DNA of 21,068 bases, from NCBI GenBank assembly GCA_902475445.1, contig CABRZN010000018.1, positions 1 to 21,068 on the forward strand, in the 5' to 3' direction. The position numbers and the translations under genes were made by a program. A model generated the notes under the pieces. The model had not been told where the DNA came from. It ran no database searches and was given only the letters and a program-made list of their open reading frames with translations. Shown one piece after another: positions 15,096 to 21,068 of the stretch; positions within the stretch are counted from its first letter, which is position 1, and every line of letters starts with the position of its first letter. The stretch is from an uncultured Collinsella sp. GTDB lineage: Bacteria > Actinomycetota > Coriobacteriia > Coriobacteriales > Coriobacteriaceae.

Positions 15096-16445
15096 CTACT
15101 CAGCATCCTCGGCAGAAGCTGCCGCGGCGTTCTCCTGCTCCTGAGCCAGGAGCTGGTTATCGTACACCTTAAAGAACGGGTACCAGACCACAGCCATGAC
15201 CACGATCAAAACGATCGTAAACACCCAGATGCGCGGGTCGAGGCACTGGACAAAGCCCTGAACGAAGATGGGGAACGTGCCGCTCACCAAGATGTAGAAG
15301 TTAGAGACAAGACCCAGTGAGACCGCACCCCAATACAGCAGGGCCGAGATCATGCCGCCTAGCACAAACGGAATCATGAGGATCGGGTTGAAGATGATGG
15401 GCGCGCCGAAGATCGCGGGCTCGGAGATACGGAAGAAGCTCGGCACGATCGATGCCCTGCCAAATGCCTTGAGCTGCTGCGACTTTGCCCTAAACGCGCA
15501 GAGCGCCACAAAAGAGAACGTATTACCCGTGCCGCCGATGAGGTTGATGGCCAACGACATGAGCGCCGGGTGGAACTCAAGCGGCTGCCCGGCAGCATAG
15601 AGCGAGGCGTTGGCGGCAAAGGCGGCAAGCGTGACCGGGGCGGTGATGGGCATTACGATCATGTTGCCGTGGACGCCAAAGCACCAAAACAGCAGCGTCA
15701 TGAAGCAGATAAGCAGTGCGCCGGGCACAGAGTCAACTGCGACGGAAAGCGGGGCAGCGAGCAGCTTCTCGATAACCGAGGGGATGGACAGCGTGGGATC
15801 GATCATCTGGATCAGCAGGTTGCCACCAAAGAAGATGAGGATGTTGGCGAGCATAGGTACGATGGCGCCAAAGGTTTCGGACAAAAACGGCGGCACGCCA
15901 TCGGGCATCTTGATGGTGATGCCCTTGGTCTGGCAGAAGCGCGTGACCTCGACGGAGACCAAGGCAACGATGATGGCGGTAAACAGGCCCTGCGCACCCA
16001 GATAGGTGCAGGGGACCGCCTGGAGCACGGACTCGTCAGCAAGCTGGTAGTAGGACGACGGCGCCGCGGCGATCAGGAACATCACCAGCGAGGTCATACC
16101 GGCGTTAAGCTTGGGCATCTTGTAGGTGCCCGCCAGGTTATAGGCGATTGCGAACGTCACGATCACCGACAGTATGCCCATCGTCATGTTGAAGGGAATG
16201 AGCAGCGTGAGCTTATTGGCCGTGGCAAAATCGAGCCAAGGGCCAAAGACGGACCAGAACCCGCCCTGCGCCACCAGGTCGGCCGTGACCGGCGGGTTGG
16301 CGAGGATCATAAAGACGGCAGATACCAAGATGAAGCTGATCGCGCTCATAAAGCCCTTTTGCATGGAGGCAAAGTGGCGCTCGGTGCCGCAGAAATTGGC
16401 GATAGGGGTCAGTTTTTCCTGAAGCAGGGTCATGAACTTCTCCAT
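15096..16445 (-). CDS. PTS EIIC, lactose/cellobiose family
   Basis: A 449-residue membrane permease of the CelB-type PTS family. It carries a beta-glucoside or chitobiose-like disaccharide across the membrane while EIIB phosphorylates it. About ten hydrophobic helices are visible. The family's sugar-site motif is RISEPAIFGAPIIFNP, and the start MTLLQEKLTPIANFCGTERHF is typical of CelB proteins. The last 22 residues are Gln-, Ala- and Glu-rich and probably disordered. EIIA and EIIB are separate genes upstream, so this protein is EIIC only. The ATG has GGAGG 5 nt upstream. It begins 9 nt after the EIIB stop and ends at the GH1 start. The exact sugar cannot be read from sequence; cellobiose is the best guess because the GH1 partner is a 6-phospho-beta-glucosidase. 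Confidence 0.95.
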   Translation of the reverse strand: MEKFMTLLQEKLTPIANFCGTERHFASMQKGFMSAISFILVSAVFMILANPPVTADLVAQGGFWSVFGPWLDFATANKLTLLIPFNMTMGILSVIVTFAIAYNLAGTYKMPKLNAGMTSLVMFLIAAAPSSYYQLADESVLQAVPCTYLGAQGLFTAIIVALVSVEVTRFCQTKGITIKMPDGVPPFLSETFGAIVPMLANILIFFGGNLLIQMIDPTLSIPSVIEKLLAAPLSVAVDSVPGALLICFMTLLFWCFGVHGNMIVMPITAPVTLAAFAANASLYAAGQPLEFHPALMSLAINLIGGTGNTFSFVALCAFRAKSQQLKAFGRASIVPSFFRISEPAIFGAPIIFNPILMIPFVLGGMISALLYWGAVSLGLVSNFYILVSGTFPIFVQGFVQCLDPRIWVFTIVLIVVMAVVWYPFFKVYDNQLLAQEQENAAAASAEDAE

Positions 16446-16454
16446 GGTTGCCTC

Positions 16455-16748
16455 CTAACCCAACAGCGACTGGGCGAGTGCCAGCACGTTGGCGGCGTTG
16501 CCCATGCCGTAGTCCTGTGCGGGGATGACCGCGGTCGGCTTACCGCTCCCCTGCTTGACGGTGTTGAGCTGGTAGGACACCTGCGGCCCCAAGAGCAGCA
16601 CGTCATAATTGGCGCACGTCTCCTGATACTCGCCGATACCCACCGCATCGATATCGAGCTCGATGCCGTTTTGCTCCGCATATTTCTCGAGTTTCTTCAT
16701 CAGAATGCTTGTAGACAGACCAGCTGCGCAAACAAGAAGGATCTTCAT
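16455..16748 (-). CDS. PTS EIIB, lactose/cellobiose family
   Basis: A 97-residue cytoplasmic EIIB domain that takes the phosphate from EIIA on a cysteine and passes it to the sugar held by EIIC. The phosphoacceptor is C7 in LLVCAAGLSTS, at the usual place just after strand 1. DVLLLGPQVSYQ in the middle is also a family hallmark. Length is normal for a stand-alone CelA-type EIIB. I chose ATG at 16748 because AAGGGAA lies about 6 nt upstream and the family begins with MKILLVCAAG. The frame stays open 25 codons further upstream without any matching sequence. It lies 46 nt after EIIA and 9 nt before EIIC. Confidence 0.95.
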   Translation of the reverse strand: MKILLVCAAGLSTSILMKKLEKYAEQNGIELDIDAVGIGEYQETCANYDVLLLGPQVSYQLNTVKQGSGKPTAVIPAQDYGMGNAANVLALAQSLLG

Positions 16749-16794
16749 AAGGGATTCCCTTCGCATTGATTGGTTGGATAGTCGCCGCACGCCG

Positions 16795-17121
16795 TTAGGC
16801 GTTCTTGGCTGCAGTGCGCTCATACAGGCAGATCAGCTCCTGCACGAGCTCCTGAGCAAGCATGGAGCACATGAGGTGGTCCTGAGCATGGACCAGCAAC
16901 ACATCCACCGACAGATGCTCGCCCGCTGCCTCAGTCGAAAGCAGCTGCGTTTGGATGTGGTGAGCCTTGATTCCCGCATCCTTTGACTGCTTCATGAGTT
17001 TGGCGGCGGCGTCAAAATCCCCCGCCTTTGCCTTTTCAAGGGCTTCGAAGGCAAGGCTACGTGCCTCTCCCGCTGCAGCGACCAGCTGAAACGAAACCAT
17101 CTCGGTTCCCTGATCGTCCAT
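16795..17121 (-). CDS. PTS EIIA, lactose/cellobiose family
   Basis: A 108-residue all-helical EIIA of the lactose/cellobiose type, which forms trimers and carries phosphate from HPr to EIIB. The active site is H78 in LLVHAQDHLM, and D81 is the conserved metal-binding aspartate that holds the trimer together. Typical features are an Ala-rich helix 1 (FQLVAAAGEARSLAFEAL), an Asp/Ala/Lys-rich helix 2 and HHIQTQLL before the active-site helix. The ATG has GAGGAG about 8 nt upstream. It is the first PTS gene, 119 nt after the activator gene. I find no terminator in that gap, so transcription from the activator may continue, or a promoter in the gap may be controlled by the activator. Confidence 0.95.
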   Translation of the reverse strand: MDDQGTEMVSFQLVAAAGEARSLAFEALEKAKAGDFDAAAKLMKQSKDAGIKAHHIQTQLLSTEAAGEHLSVDVLLVHAQDHLMCSMLAQELVQELICLYERTAAKNA

Positions 17122-17240
17122 AACGGTCTCCTCTCCCGTGATGTTTGGTTTGTACTTGAATATTCGAAACGCCTATCTCCCGCCCGCAATCCTCGAGGTT
17201 TATTGCAGGTAGACTGACAGGGTCATCGACAAAAGAAGTC

Positions 17241-19136
17241 TTAAGCCGTATGCGCTTGCACAAGCGCCATCAGCTCATGCCAGGACCGGCGCTCGCGTAG
17301 GCGCTCGACCCCCTGGCGGTCCATAAAGATCTCGGCGAGCAGTGAGCTCAAGATCCGCGCCTCATCGCCGCCCGACCGGGCAAACGACACCATAAAGACG
17401 ATATCGACCTCATGGCCGTATTCGTCCCAAAGAATGGGATGTTCGAGCAGGCCCACGGTAACAAAGGCCTCGGCGCTCAAGGGATGCATCCCATGGGGCA
17501 TGGCTACCCCATTGCCAAACGAGGTGGCGCTCGCGCTCTCGCGCTCGGCGACCTCTTGGGCAAACTGGGCATCGACACGGCCGCTCTCGACGGCGCGCTC
17601 GGAGAGATATCGGAGAACGGCCTGCTTCGACGACGCCTCAACGCGGTTGAAGAACAGGGCACGGGTAAAGAAAGAGCTCACGGAGTCCGATTGCGCAGTG
17701 TCGTCGCTCAGCACCTTGCGGATAGCGTTGACATCGCTCGTCTCCAAGAAGAAATCGGCCTCGCGGACGGGCACGGGCAACTTGACGTTGAGCGGCACCG
17801 TTGTGAACACGTAGTCGATATGCGAAAAATCGAACGTTCCCACGCGGGCGACATCGCATGTCTCAATCGAATCGATATACATGCCAAACTGCTTGCGGTA
17901 CTGGTGCTCGAGCATACGGGCGCTTCCCGCTCCCGAGGCGCACACGATCAGGATGCGTTTGCGACGCGGCTGGTCGGCTTGCTGCTCGAGGGCCAGGGCA
18001 AATGCCATGGCGATGTAGCCGAGCTCTTCATCAGAGGGCTGGCTGCCAAAATGACGCTCGAGTACCTGCGAGGTGCCAGCTGCCATCGAATAGGCCAACG
18101 GAAACCTCGTCTTGATATCGGGCAGCATGGGGTTATCCATATGCATGTGATATTCAAGGCGATAGCCCAGAGGGCCGATATGCCGAGCAAGGTTCATGCG
18201 AAGTTCAAGATCGCCGCTAAAGTCAAACCTAAACTCATCGTTGACCGCACGTACCATCTCGGAAGCAATCTCCCACATCTCGTCCGAGATAACGGCAGAG
18301 CCCTTCTCGGGCACGCCCGTGCCCCTGCCGAGCAAATGGATTGCGATAAAGGCAACCTCTTCTCGGGGCATGCTCACGCCCAGGGCATCCTTGATGTTTG
18401 CGGCAATCTGGAAAGCCGCGGCGTATTCGCGCGTTCCCTCCAGTTTTTGAACGTCCGATTCTGCAGCTGGGACATAGCAGCCCTGCTCGATGCGGCCAAG
18501 AGCAATGTAAAGATGCATGATGAGATTGCGGGATGCCAGCGAGCTCACCGTGACGGGCGAGGCCGTCAGGGCATCGTCCACACATGCGGCGATGGCCCGC
18601 AGGCGCTCGGCGAGCTTTGCATCGTCGGTGTCGGGCAACACGGGCCTCACCAGCGAGGCCAGGCACAGGCGCCGTTGCGACTCCCCGCCCGCAACGCGGA
18701 TTCCGTAGCGTGGGCGCTTTTCGAGCGTTAAGTCAAATTGGGCGAGTTTCTGCTCTACCAGACGCATGTCATTGGACAGAGTTCGCGCCGAAACGTAGAG
18801 TAAATCCGCATACTCCTCAATCGTCACCCACTGGGACCGCATGAGGAGGTCGTTAAGAAGGAAGGACACACGGCCGTCGCGCGTATCAGGAATGCCCGGA
18901 TGGGCCTGAGCCGCACCGTCTAGCAAGCGAGCAAGCTCATCTGCACGTGCAACATCGATACGATACTGCCCCTTGCTGCCAACGATGCGTGCAACCCCTG
19001 CAAGGTTGTCGTTTGCGCGATGGATATAGTTTCTCACGGCGCGCTCGCTTACCTCGAGACGCTTGGCAAGTACCGCGACAGCGACAGGCTGAGCGTCCTC
19101 GATCATATTTACAAGCTGCTTGACGCGAGCATCCAT
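17241..19136 (-). CDS. PRD-containing PTS-controlled transcriptional activator (LicR/ManR-like)
   Basis: A 631-residue regulator of the LicR/MtlR/ManR type. It has two N-terminal helix-turn-helix segments (about 1-60 and 85-150), PRD1 (about 190-285, with H208 and H267), PRD2 (about 295-390, with H319), an EIIB-like domain with C399 in IVCASGAGSARM, and an EIIA (mannitol/fructose-type) domain with H548 in AMPHG. These proteins activate PTS operons and are tuned by phosphorylation from HPr and EIIB. PRD2 reads GYIAMAFAL where the family usually has a second histidine, so one phosphorylation site seems lost. The ATG has GGAGGAGG just upstream. It leads the operon it presumably controls. Its HTH and full activator layout argue against an RNA-binding BglG antiterminator. 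Confidence 0.93.
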   Translation of the reverse strand: MDARVKQLVNMIEDAQPVAVAVLAKRLEVSERAVRNYIHRANDNLAGVARIVGSKGQYRIDVARADELARLLDGAAQAHPGIPDTRDGRVSFLLNDLLMRSQWVTIEEYADLLYVSARTLSNDMRLVEQKLAQFDLTLEKRPRYGIRVAGGESQRRLCLASLVRPVLPDTDDAKLAERLRAIAACVDDALTASPVTVSSLASRNLIMHLYIALGRIEQGCYVPAAESDVQKLEGTREYAAAFQIAANIKDALGVSMPREEVAFIAIHLLGRGTGVPEKGSAVISDEMWEIASEMVRAVNDEFRFDFSGDLELRMNLARHIGPLGYRLEYHMHMDNPMLPDIKTRFPLAYSMAAGTSQVLERHFGSQPSDEELGYIAMAFALALEQQADQPRRKRILIVCASGAGSARMLEHQYRKQFGMYIDSIETCDVARVGTFDFSHIDYVFTTVPLNVKLPVPVREADFFLETSDVNAIRKVLSDDTAQSDSVSSFFTRALFFNRVEASSKQAVLRYLSERAVESGRVDAQFAQEVAERESASATSFGNGVAMPHGMHPLSAEAFVTVGLLEHPILWDEYGHEVDIVFMVSFARSGGDEARILSSLLAEIFMDRQGVERLRERRSWHELMALVQAHTA

Positions 19137-19285
19137 GTCCTCCTCCTTTCCCTGCGTCTAGTCTAACGCGGTAAAGAATGACACTCCACGTCGCGCTCGT
19201 TCCGCCAACTCGGAACAGGTTACGGGGAGTCCAGCCGAACTTATAGGGAGCACGGAGAAAGGACCCGAAAGCCATGTGCCGGTGT
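19137..19285. other. Upstream region of the sugar operon
   Basis: The activator promoter should lie here, together with the adjoining repeat element (19286-19384) in a gene-free gap of 355 bp. GTTCCG (19199-19204) and CGGAAC (19211-19216) form a 6-bp inverted repeat with a 6-nt loop, about 65 nt upstream of the activator start, which could be an operator. I cannot pick a convincing promoter. Confidence 0.3.
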
Positions 19286-19384
19286 GAGATGCGCTTTCCG
19301 CAGTCATTGGGGACAGACTTAAATGAGTAGTCGTTGTGGACGTTCTTGTTTGACTAGTCGTTTAAGAACGTCCCCAATGACTAG
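19286..19384. repeat. BIME-like palindromic repeat element
   Basis: GATGCGCTTTCCG (19288-19300) leads into a long palindrome. GTCATTGGGGAC (19303-19314) is inverted by GTCCCCAATGAC (19370-19381), and inside it GGACGTTCTT (19338-19347) is inverted by AAGAACGTCC (19364-19373). The two halves, each read from its outer edge, match at roughly 24 of 29 bases, so they look like two diverged repeats placed head to head. Bases 19304-19334 recur at 13198-13228. It lies between the activator start and the carbamate kinase terminator. Confidence 0.7.
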
Positions 19385-19390
19385 GTGAAT

Positions 19391-19425
19391 AGCAAAAGCC
19401 CCGCAGTCGGAGCGGACCGCGGGGC
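19391..19425 (-). terminator. Terminator of the carbamate kinase gene
   Basis: On the minus strand AGCCCCGCGG pairs with a CTGCGGGGCT arm (one mismatch or wobble) and TTTTGCTATT follows. It begins about 66 nt after the carbamate kinase stop codon and ends about 7 nt before the repeat element. Confidence 0.88.
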
Positions 19426-19491
19426 TCATGAAGAGAGGCTAGTTTGTGGGCGCTTTGCCTGGCGCCCACGGGAGAGGCAACGGAGTAGGGG

Positions 19492-20454
19492 CTACTCGTG
19501 GATGCGGGTACCGGAGAGGCCGGCCATGGTCTCGGCGGCCTTGTCCAGGGCGCCGATGATGCAGGTGCGGCCCTTGCGGGAGCGGGCGAACTTGATGGCG
19601 GCGCGGACCTTGGGCTCCATGGAACCCTTGCCGAACTGACCCTCGTCGGCCAGGCGCTCGGCCTCGTCGGCGGTGAGGTCCTCGAGCTCCTCCTGGTTGG
19701 GCTTGCCAAAGTTGATGGCGACGTGCTCGACGGCGGTCAGCAGGAACAGGACGTCGGCGTCGCAGTCCTCGGCCAGCAGCTCGCCGCCCAGGTCCTTGTC
19801 GATGACGGCGGGAACGCCCTTGTAGCAGCCCTTGTTCTCGTAGTCGCGGACGACGGGGATGCCGCCGCCACCGCAGGCGATGACGATGAACTCGTTGTCG
19901 AGCAGGTTGAGGATGGAGTCGGCCTCGACGATCTTCTTGGGATCGGGGGAGGCGACGACGCGACGCCAGCCGCGGCCGGAATCCTCGACGAAGACCTTGG
20001 AGGGATCCTCGGCCATGAACTCCTTGGCCTGCTCCTCGGTGTAGAAGGGGCCGATCGGCTTGGTCGGGTTCTTGAACGCGGGATCGTCGGGATCGCACTC
20101 GATCTGGGTGACGACGGTGGCGGCGTGCCAACGCTTGTAGCGCTTGTGCATCTCGCGGCCGATGCCCTGCTGCAGGTGATAGCCGATGTAGCCCTGGGAC
20201 ATGGCGCCGCACTCGGGCAGCGGCATCTCGGGGGTACCGATGGCATCGTGGGCGGCAGCGAAGGCGTTCTGGATCATGCCGACCTGCGGGCCGTTGCCGT
20301 GGGTGATGATGATCTCGTTGCCCTGCTCGATGAGGCCGAGGAGAGCGTGGGCGGTGTTGCTCACGGCCTCGATCTGCTCAACGGGATTGTTGCCGAGGGC
20401 GTTGCCGCCAAGGGCGACGACGATACGATCGGGCTTACCAAGAGGCTTAGACAT
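19492..20454 (-). CDS. arcC: Carbamate kinase
   Basis: A 320-residue carbamate kinase of the amino acid kinase fold. It makes ATP from carbamoyl phosphate and ADP as the last step of arginine or agmatine deiminase, allantoin or related fermentations. Family motifs run the full length: IVVALGGNALG, ITHGNGPQVGM, MPLPECGAMSQGYIGYHLQQ, VVTQIECDPDDPAF with NPTKPIGPFY, RVVASPDP, ACGGGGIPV, AVIDKDLGGELLA and the C-terminal SMEPKVRAAI. I chose ATG at 20454 because GAAAGGATT lies about 8 nt upstream. The frame extends 12 codons further without family similarity. No arginine deiminase, carbamoyltransferase or antiporter gene is in view, and the gene has its own terminator. Its source of carbamoyl phosphate therefore lies elsewhere in the genome. 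Confidence 0.97.
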   Translation of the reverse strand: MSKPLGKPDRIVVALGGNALGNNPVEQIEAVSNTAHALLGLIEQGNEIIITHGNGPQVGMIQNAFAAAHDAIGTPEMPLPECGAMSQGYIGYHLQQGIGREMHKRYKRWHAATVVTQIECDPDDPAFKNPTKPIGPFYTEEQAKEFMAEDPSKVFVEDSGRGWRRVVASPDPKKIVEADSILNLLDNEFIVIACGGGGIPVVRDYENKGCYKGVPAVIDKDLGGELLAEDCDADVLFLLTAVEHVAINFGKPNQEELEDLTADEAERLADEGQFGKGSMEPKVRAAIKFARSRKGRTCIIGALDKAAETMAGLSGTRIHE

Positions 20455-20529
20455 TGCTGGAATCCTTTCTGTAAAAGGCCTACAACCCATTAATAACCCG
20501 CGCCCGTGCGATACGCGAGTTTATTAAGG

Positions 20530-20558
20530 TTTATATTCTCTTTATCGCTCATTTTATT
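20530..20558 (-). promoter_or_regulatory. Candidate promoter of the carbamate kinase gene
   Basis: On the minus strand TATAAA (20535-20530, five of six to the -10 consensus) lies in a strongly AT-rich run, with only a weak AATAAA-like -35 about 17 nt upstream. Transcription would start near 20523, giving a leader of about 70 nt. No clear ArgR, FNR or other operator is visible. Confidence 0.3.
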
Positions 20559-20911
20559 CATTTTGAAAATAGTTGAACGGTGAACGGTCGTTTTTATCCG
20601 CTCAGCGTACAGAACCCCAGCTCAAGCATATCTACGTCATTTACGTGCAACTTTATTTTAATAGAGCAGGGATTAGACCCGATTATGCAAACTATATCTT
20701 TGCTAAACATAAAACAGACAGCGCAAAATCTTACTCGTACTATACGAGATTCTATGCACTTATTGGACGAGTATGCAGCCCTGCAATAACATGGCGTTTT
20801 TCATCCAGCATAAGGAATATAGATGAGCTCCAAAAAGACAGCCAGCCCCAAAGCACGGGGATAGAAGGCAGCAACGGCCACGCCCCCCATCCACCCCCAA
20901 AGTGGCGCGAG

Positions 20912-20934
20912 GTTTCGCGGCAAAGCCGCGAAAC
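20912..20934. repeat. 10-bp perfect hairpin with 3-nt loop
   Basis: GTTTCGCGGC (20912-20921) and GCCGCGAAAC (20925-20934) pair perfectly around AAA. Neither strand has a U-tract, so it is not a standard terminator. A second small hairpin, GCGGA-CAC-TCCGC (21027-21039), lies near the edge. Both are in the GC-rich block of unknown nature at the right end. Confidence 0.55.
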
Positions 20935-21068
20935 AGCGAAAGGGACCAAAGGCCCCCACAACCACGTCCTTCATCAGCCACACAATCCGAGGACGTAGTC
21001 GTAGCAGGATCTGAGGGCTGACCTTCGCGGACACTCCGCAGGACGAAAGAACCCCCGCCGCACGAAGT

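Larger units (their letters stand above)
20455..21068. other. 614-bp gene-free stretch upstream of carbamate kinase
   Basis: I see no supported gene. The part from about 20500 to 20780 is clearly AT-rich compared with the rest of the window. Open frames on both strands have odd composition and no good ribosome site; the best is a plus-strand one ending at 20789. It includes a tandem TGAACGG repeat (20574-20587) and CTCATTTTA/TTCATTTTG near repeats (20548-20565). From about 20880 to the edge it turns GC-rich and hairpin-rich. The carbamate kinase promoter must be in the left part. Confidence 0.5.

Noticed and set aside
17122..17240. BglG-type antiterminator (RAT) site between activator and EIIA genes
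   Set aside because: I found no terminator hairpin in this gap for an antiterminator to prevent, and the regulator has a DNA-binding layout.
17412..18731. A 439-codon plus-strand frame opposite the PTS activator
   Set aside because: It has no recognisable domain. The opposite strand encodes a full five-domain regulator.
19498..20493. A 331-codon plus-strand frame opposite carbamate kinase
   Set aside because: It mirrors the carbamate kinase codons and has a repetitive Leu/Gly/Asp composition with no family motif.
20580..20789. A 69-codon plus-strand frame whose second half reads like a helix
   Set aside because: It has no ribosome site at the start or at the internal Met near 20685, and no family that I recognise. 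It is kept as unsupported.
20573..20998. A 141-codon plus-strand frame in the AT-rich stretch
   Set aside because: It crosses the composition change, has no ribosome site, and its second half is low-complexity across a perfect hairpin.

Overview
The window is about 21 kb of GC-rich bacterial chromosome. Gene content and style suggest a gut actinobacterium of the class Coriobacteriia, most like Collinsella. The grounds are the GC-rich third positions, strong AGGAGG-type ribosome sites, LytS/LytTR two-component pairs, a UMF1-type transporter, a cellobiose-type PTS and a lone carbamate kinase. The taxon is inferred from style, not proven. I recognise seventeen protein genes. Sixteen are on the minus strand and one (a C39-like peptidase) is on the plus strand. 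I see no tRNA, rRNA, CRISPR array or transposase gene.

Read in the minus direction, from right to left. (1) A lone carbamate kinase gene (20454-19492) lies behind an AT-rich gene-free stretch. (2) A sugar operon (19136-13640) runs: PRD/EIIB/EIIA-domain activator, EIIA, EIIB and EIIC of the lactose/cellobiose PTS family, then a GH1 6-phospho-beta-glucosidase. A beta-glucoside would be phosphorylated on import by EIIA-EIIB-EIIC and cleaved inside the cell. The operon ends at a strong terminator near 13600. (3) A secreted or membrane-anchored C39-like protein (12185-13186, plus strand) is divergent from an APC amino-acid permease (11828-10377). The permease is followed by a binuclear-metal amidohydrolase (10245-8968), which suggests uptake and then hydrolysis of an amide or dipeptide-like compound. 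(4) A first LytS-like kinase and LytTR regulator (8856-6692) are followed by a cytoplasmic zinc-phospholipase-C-like protein and a UMF1-family transporter. (5) A cytoplasmic GT-A glycosyltransferase overlaps a second LytS-like kinase by 4 bp and is followed by its LytTR regulator (4122-806). (6) A YfcE-type phosphodiesterase (709-242) comes last.

The least explained material is between genes. Two related palindromic repeat regions, at 13183-13545 and 19286-19384, share a 31-bp direct repeat (30 of 31 identical) and a GATGYGCTTTCCGCAGT motif. They lie on either side of the whole sugar operon. The left region also holds three degenerate units spaced at exactly 62 bp and a 15-bp perfect hairpin. 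A cousin of the motif is at the very start of the window. These look like a REP/BIME-like repeat family, possibly marking a replaceable cassette. Separately, four genes have a terminator-like hairpin within about 20-45 nt upstream of their start codons, leaving little room for an ordinary promoter. One of these genes (the C39-like gene) has no co-directional gene upstream in view. I did not find a clear new defence or mobile system. The best candidates for novelty are the repeat-flanked operon, the glycosyltransferase-kinase-regulator operon, and the permease-amidohydrolase pair of unknown substrate.
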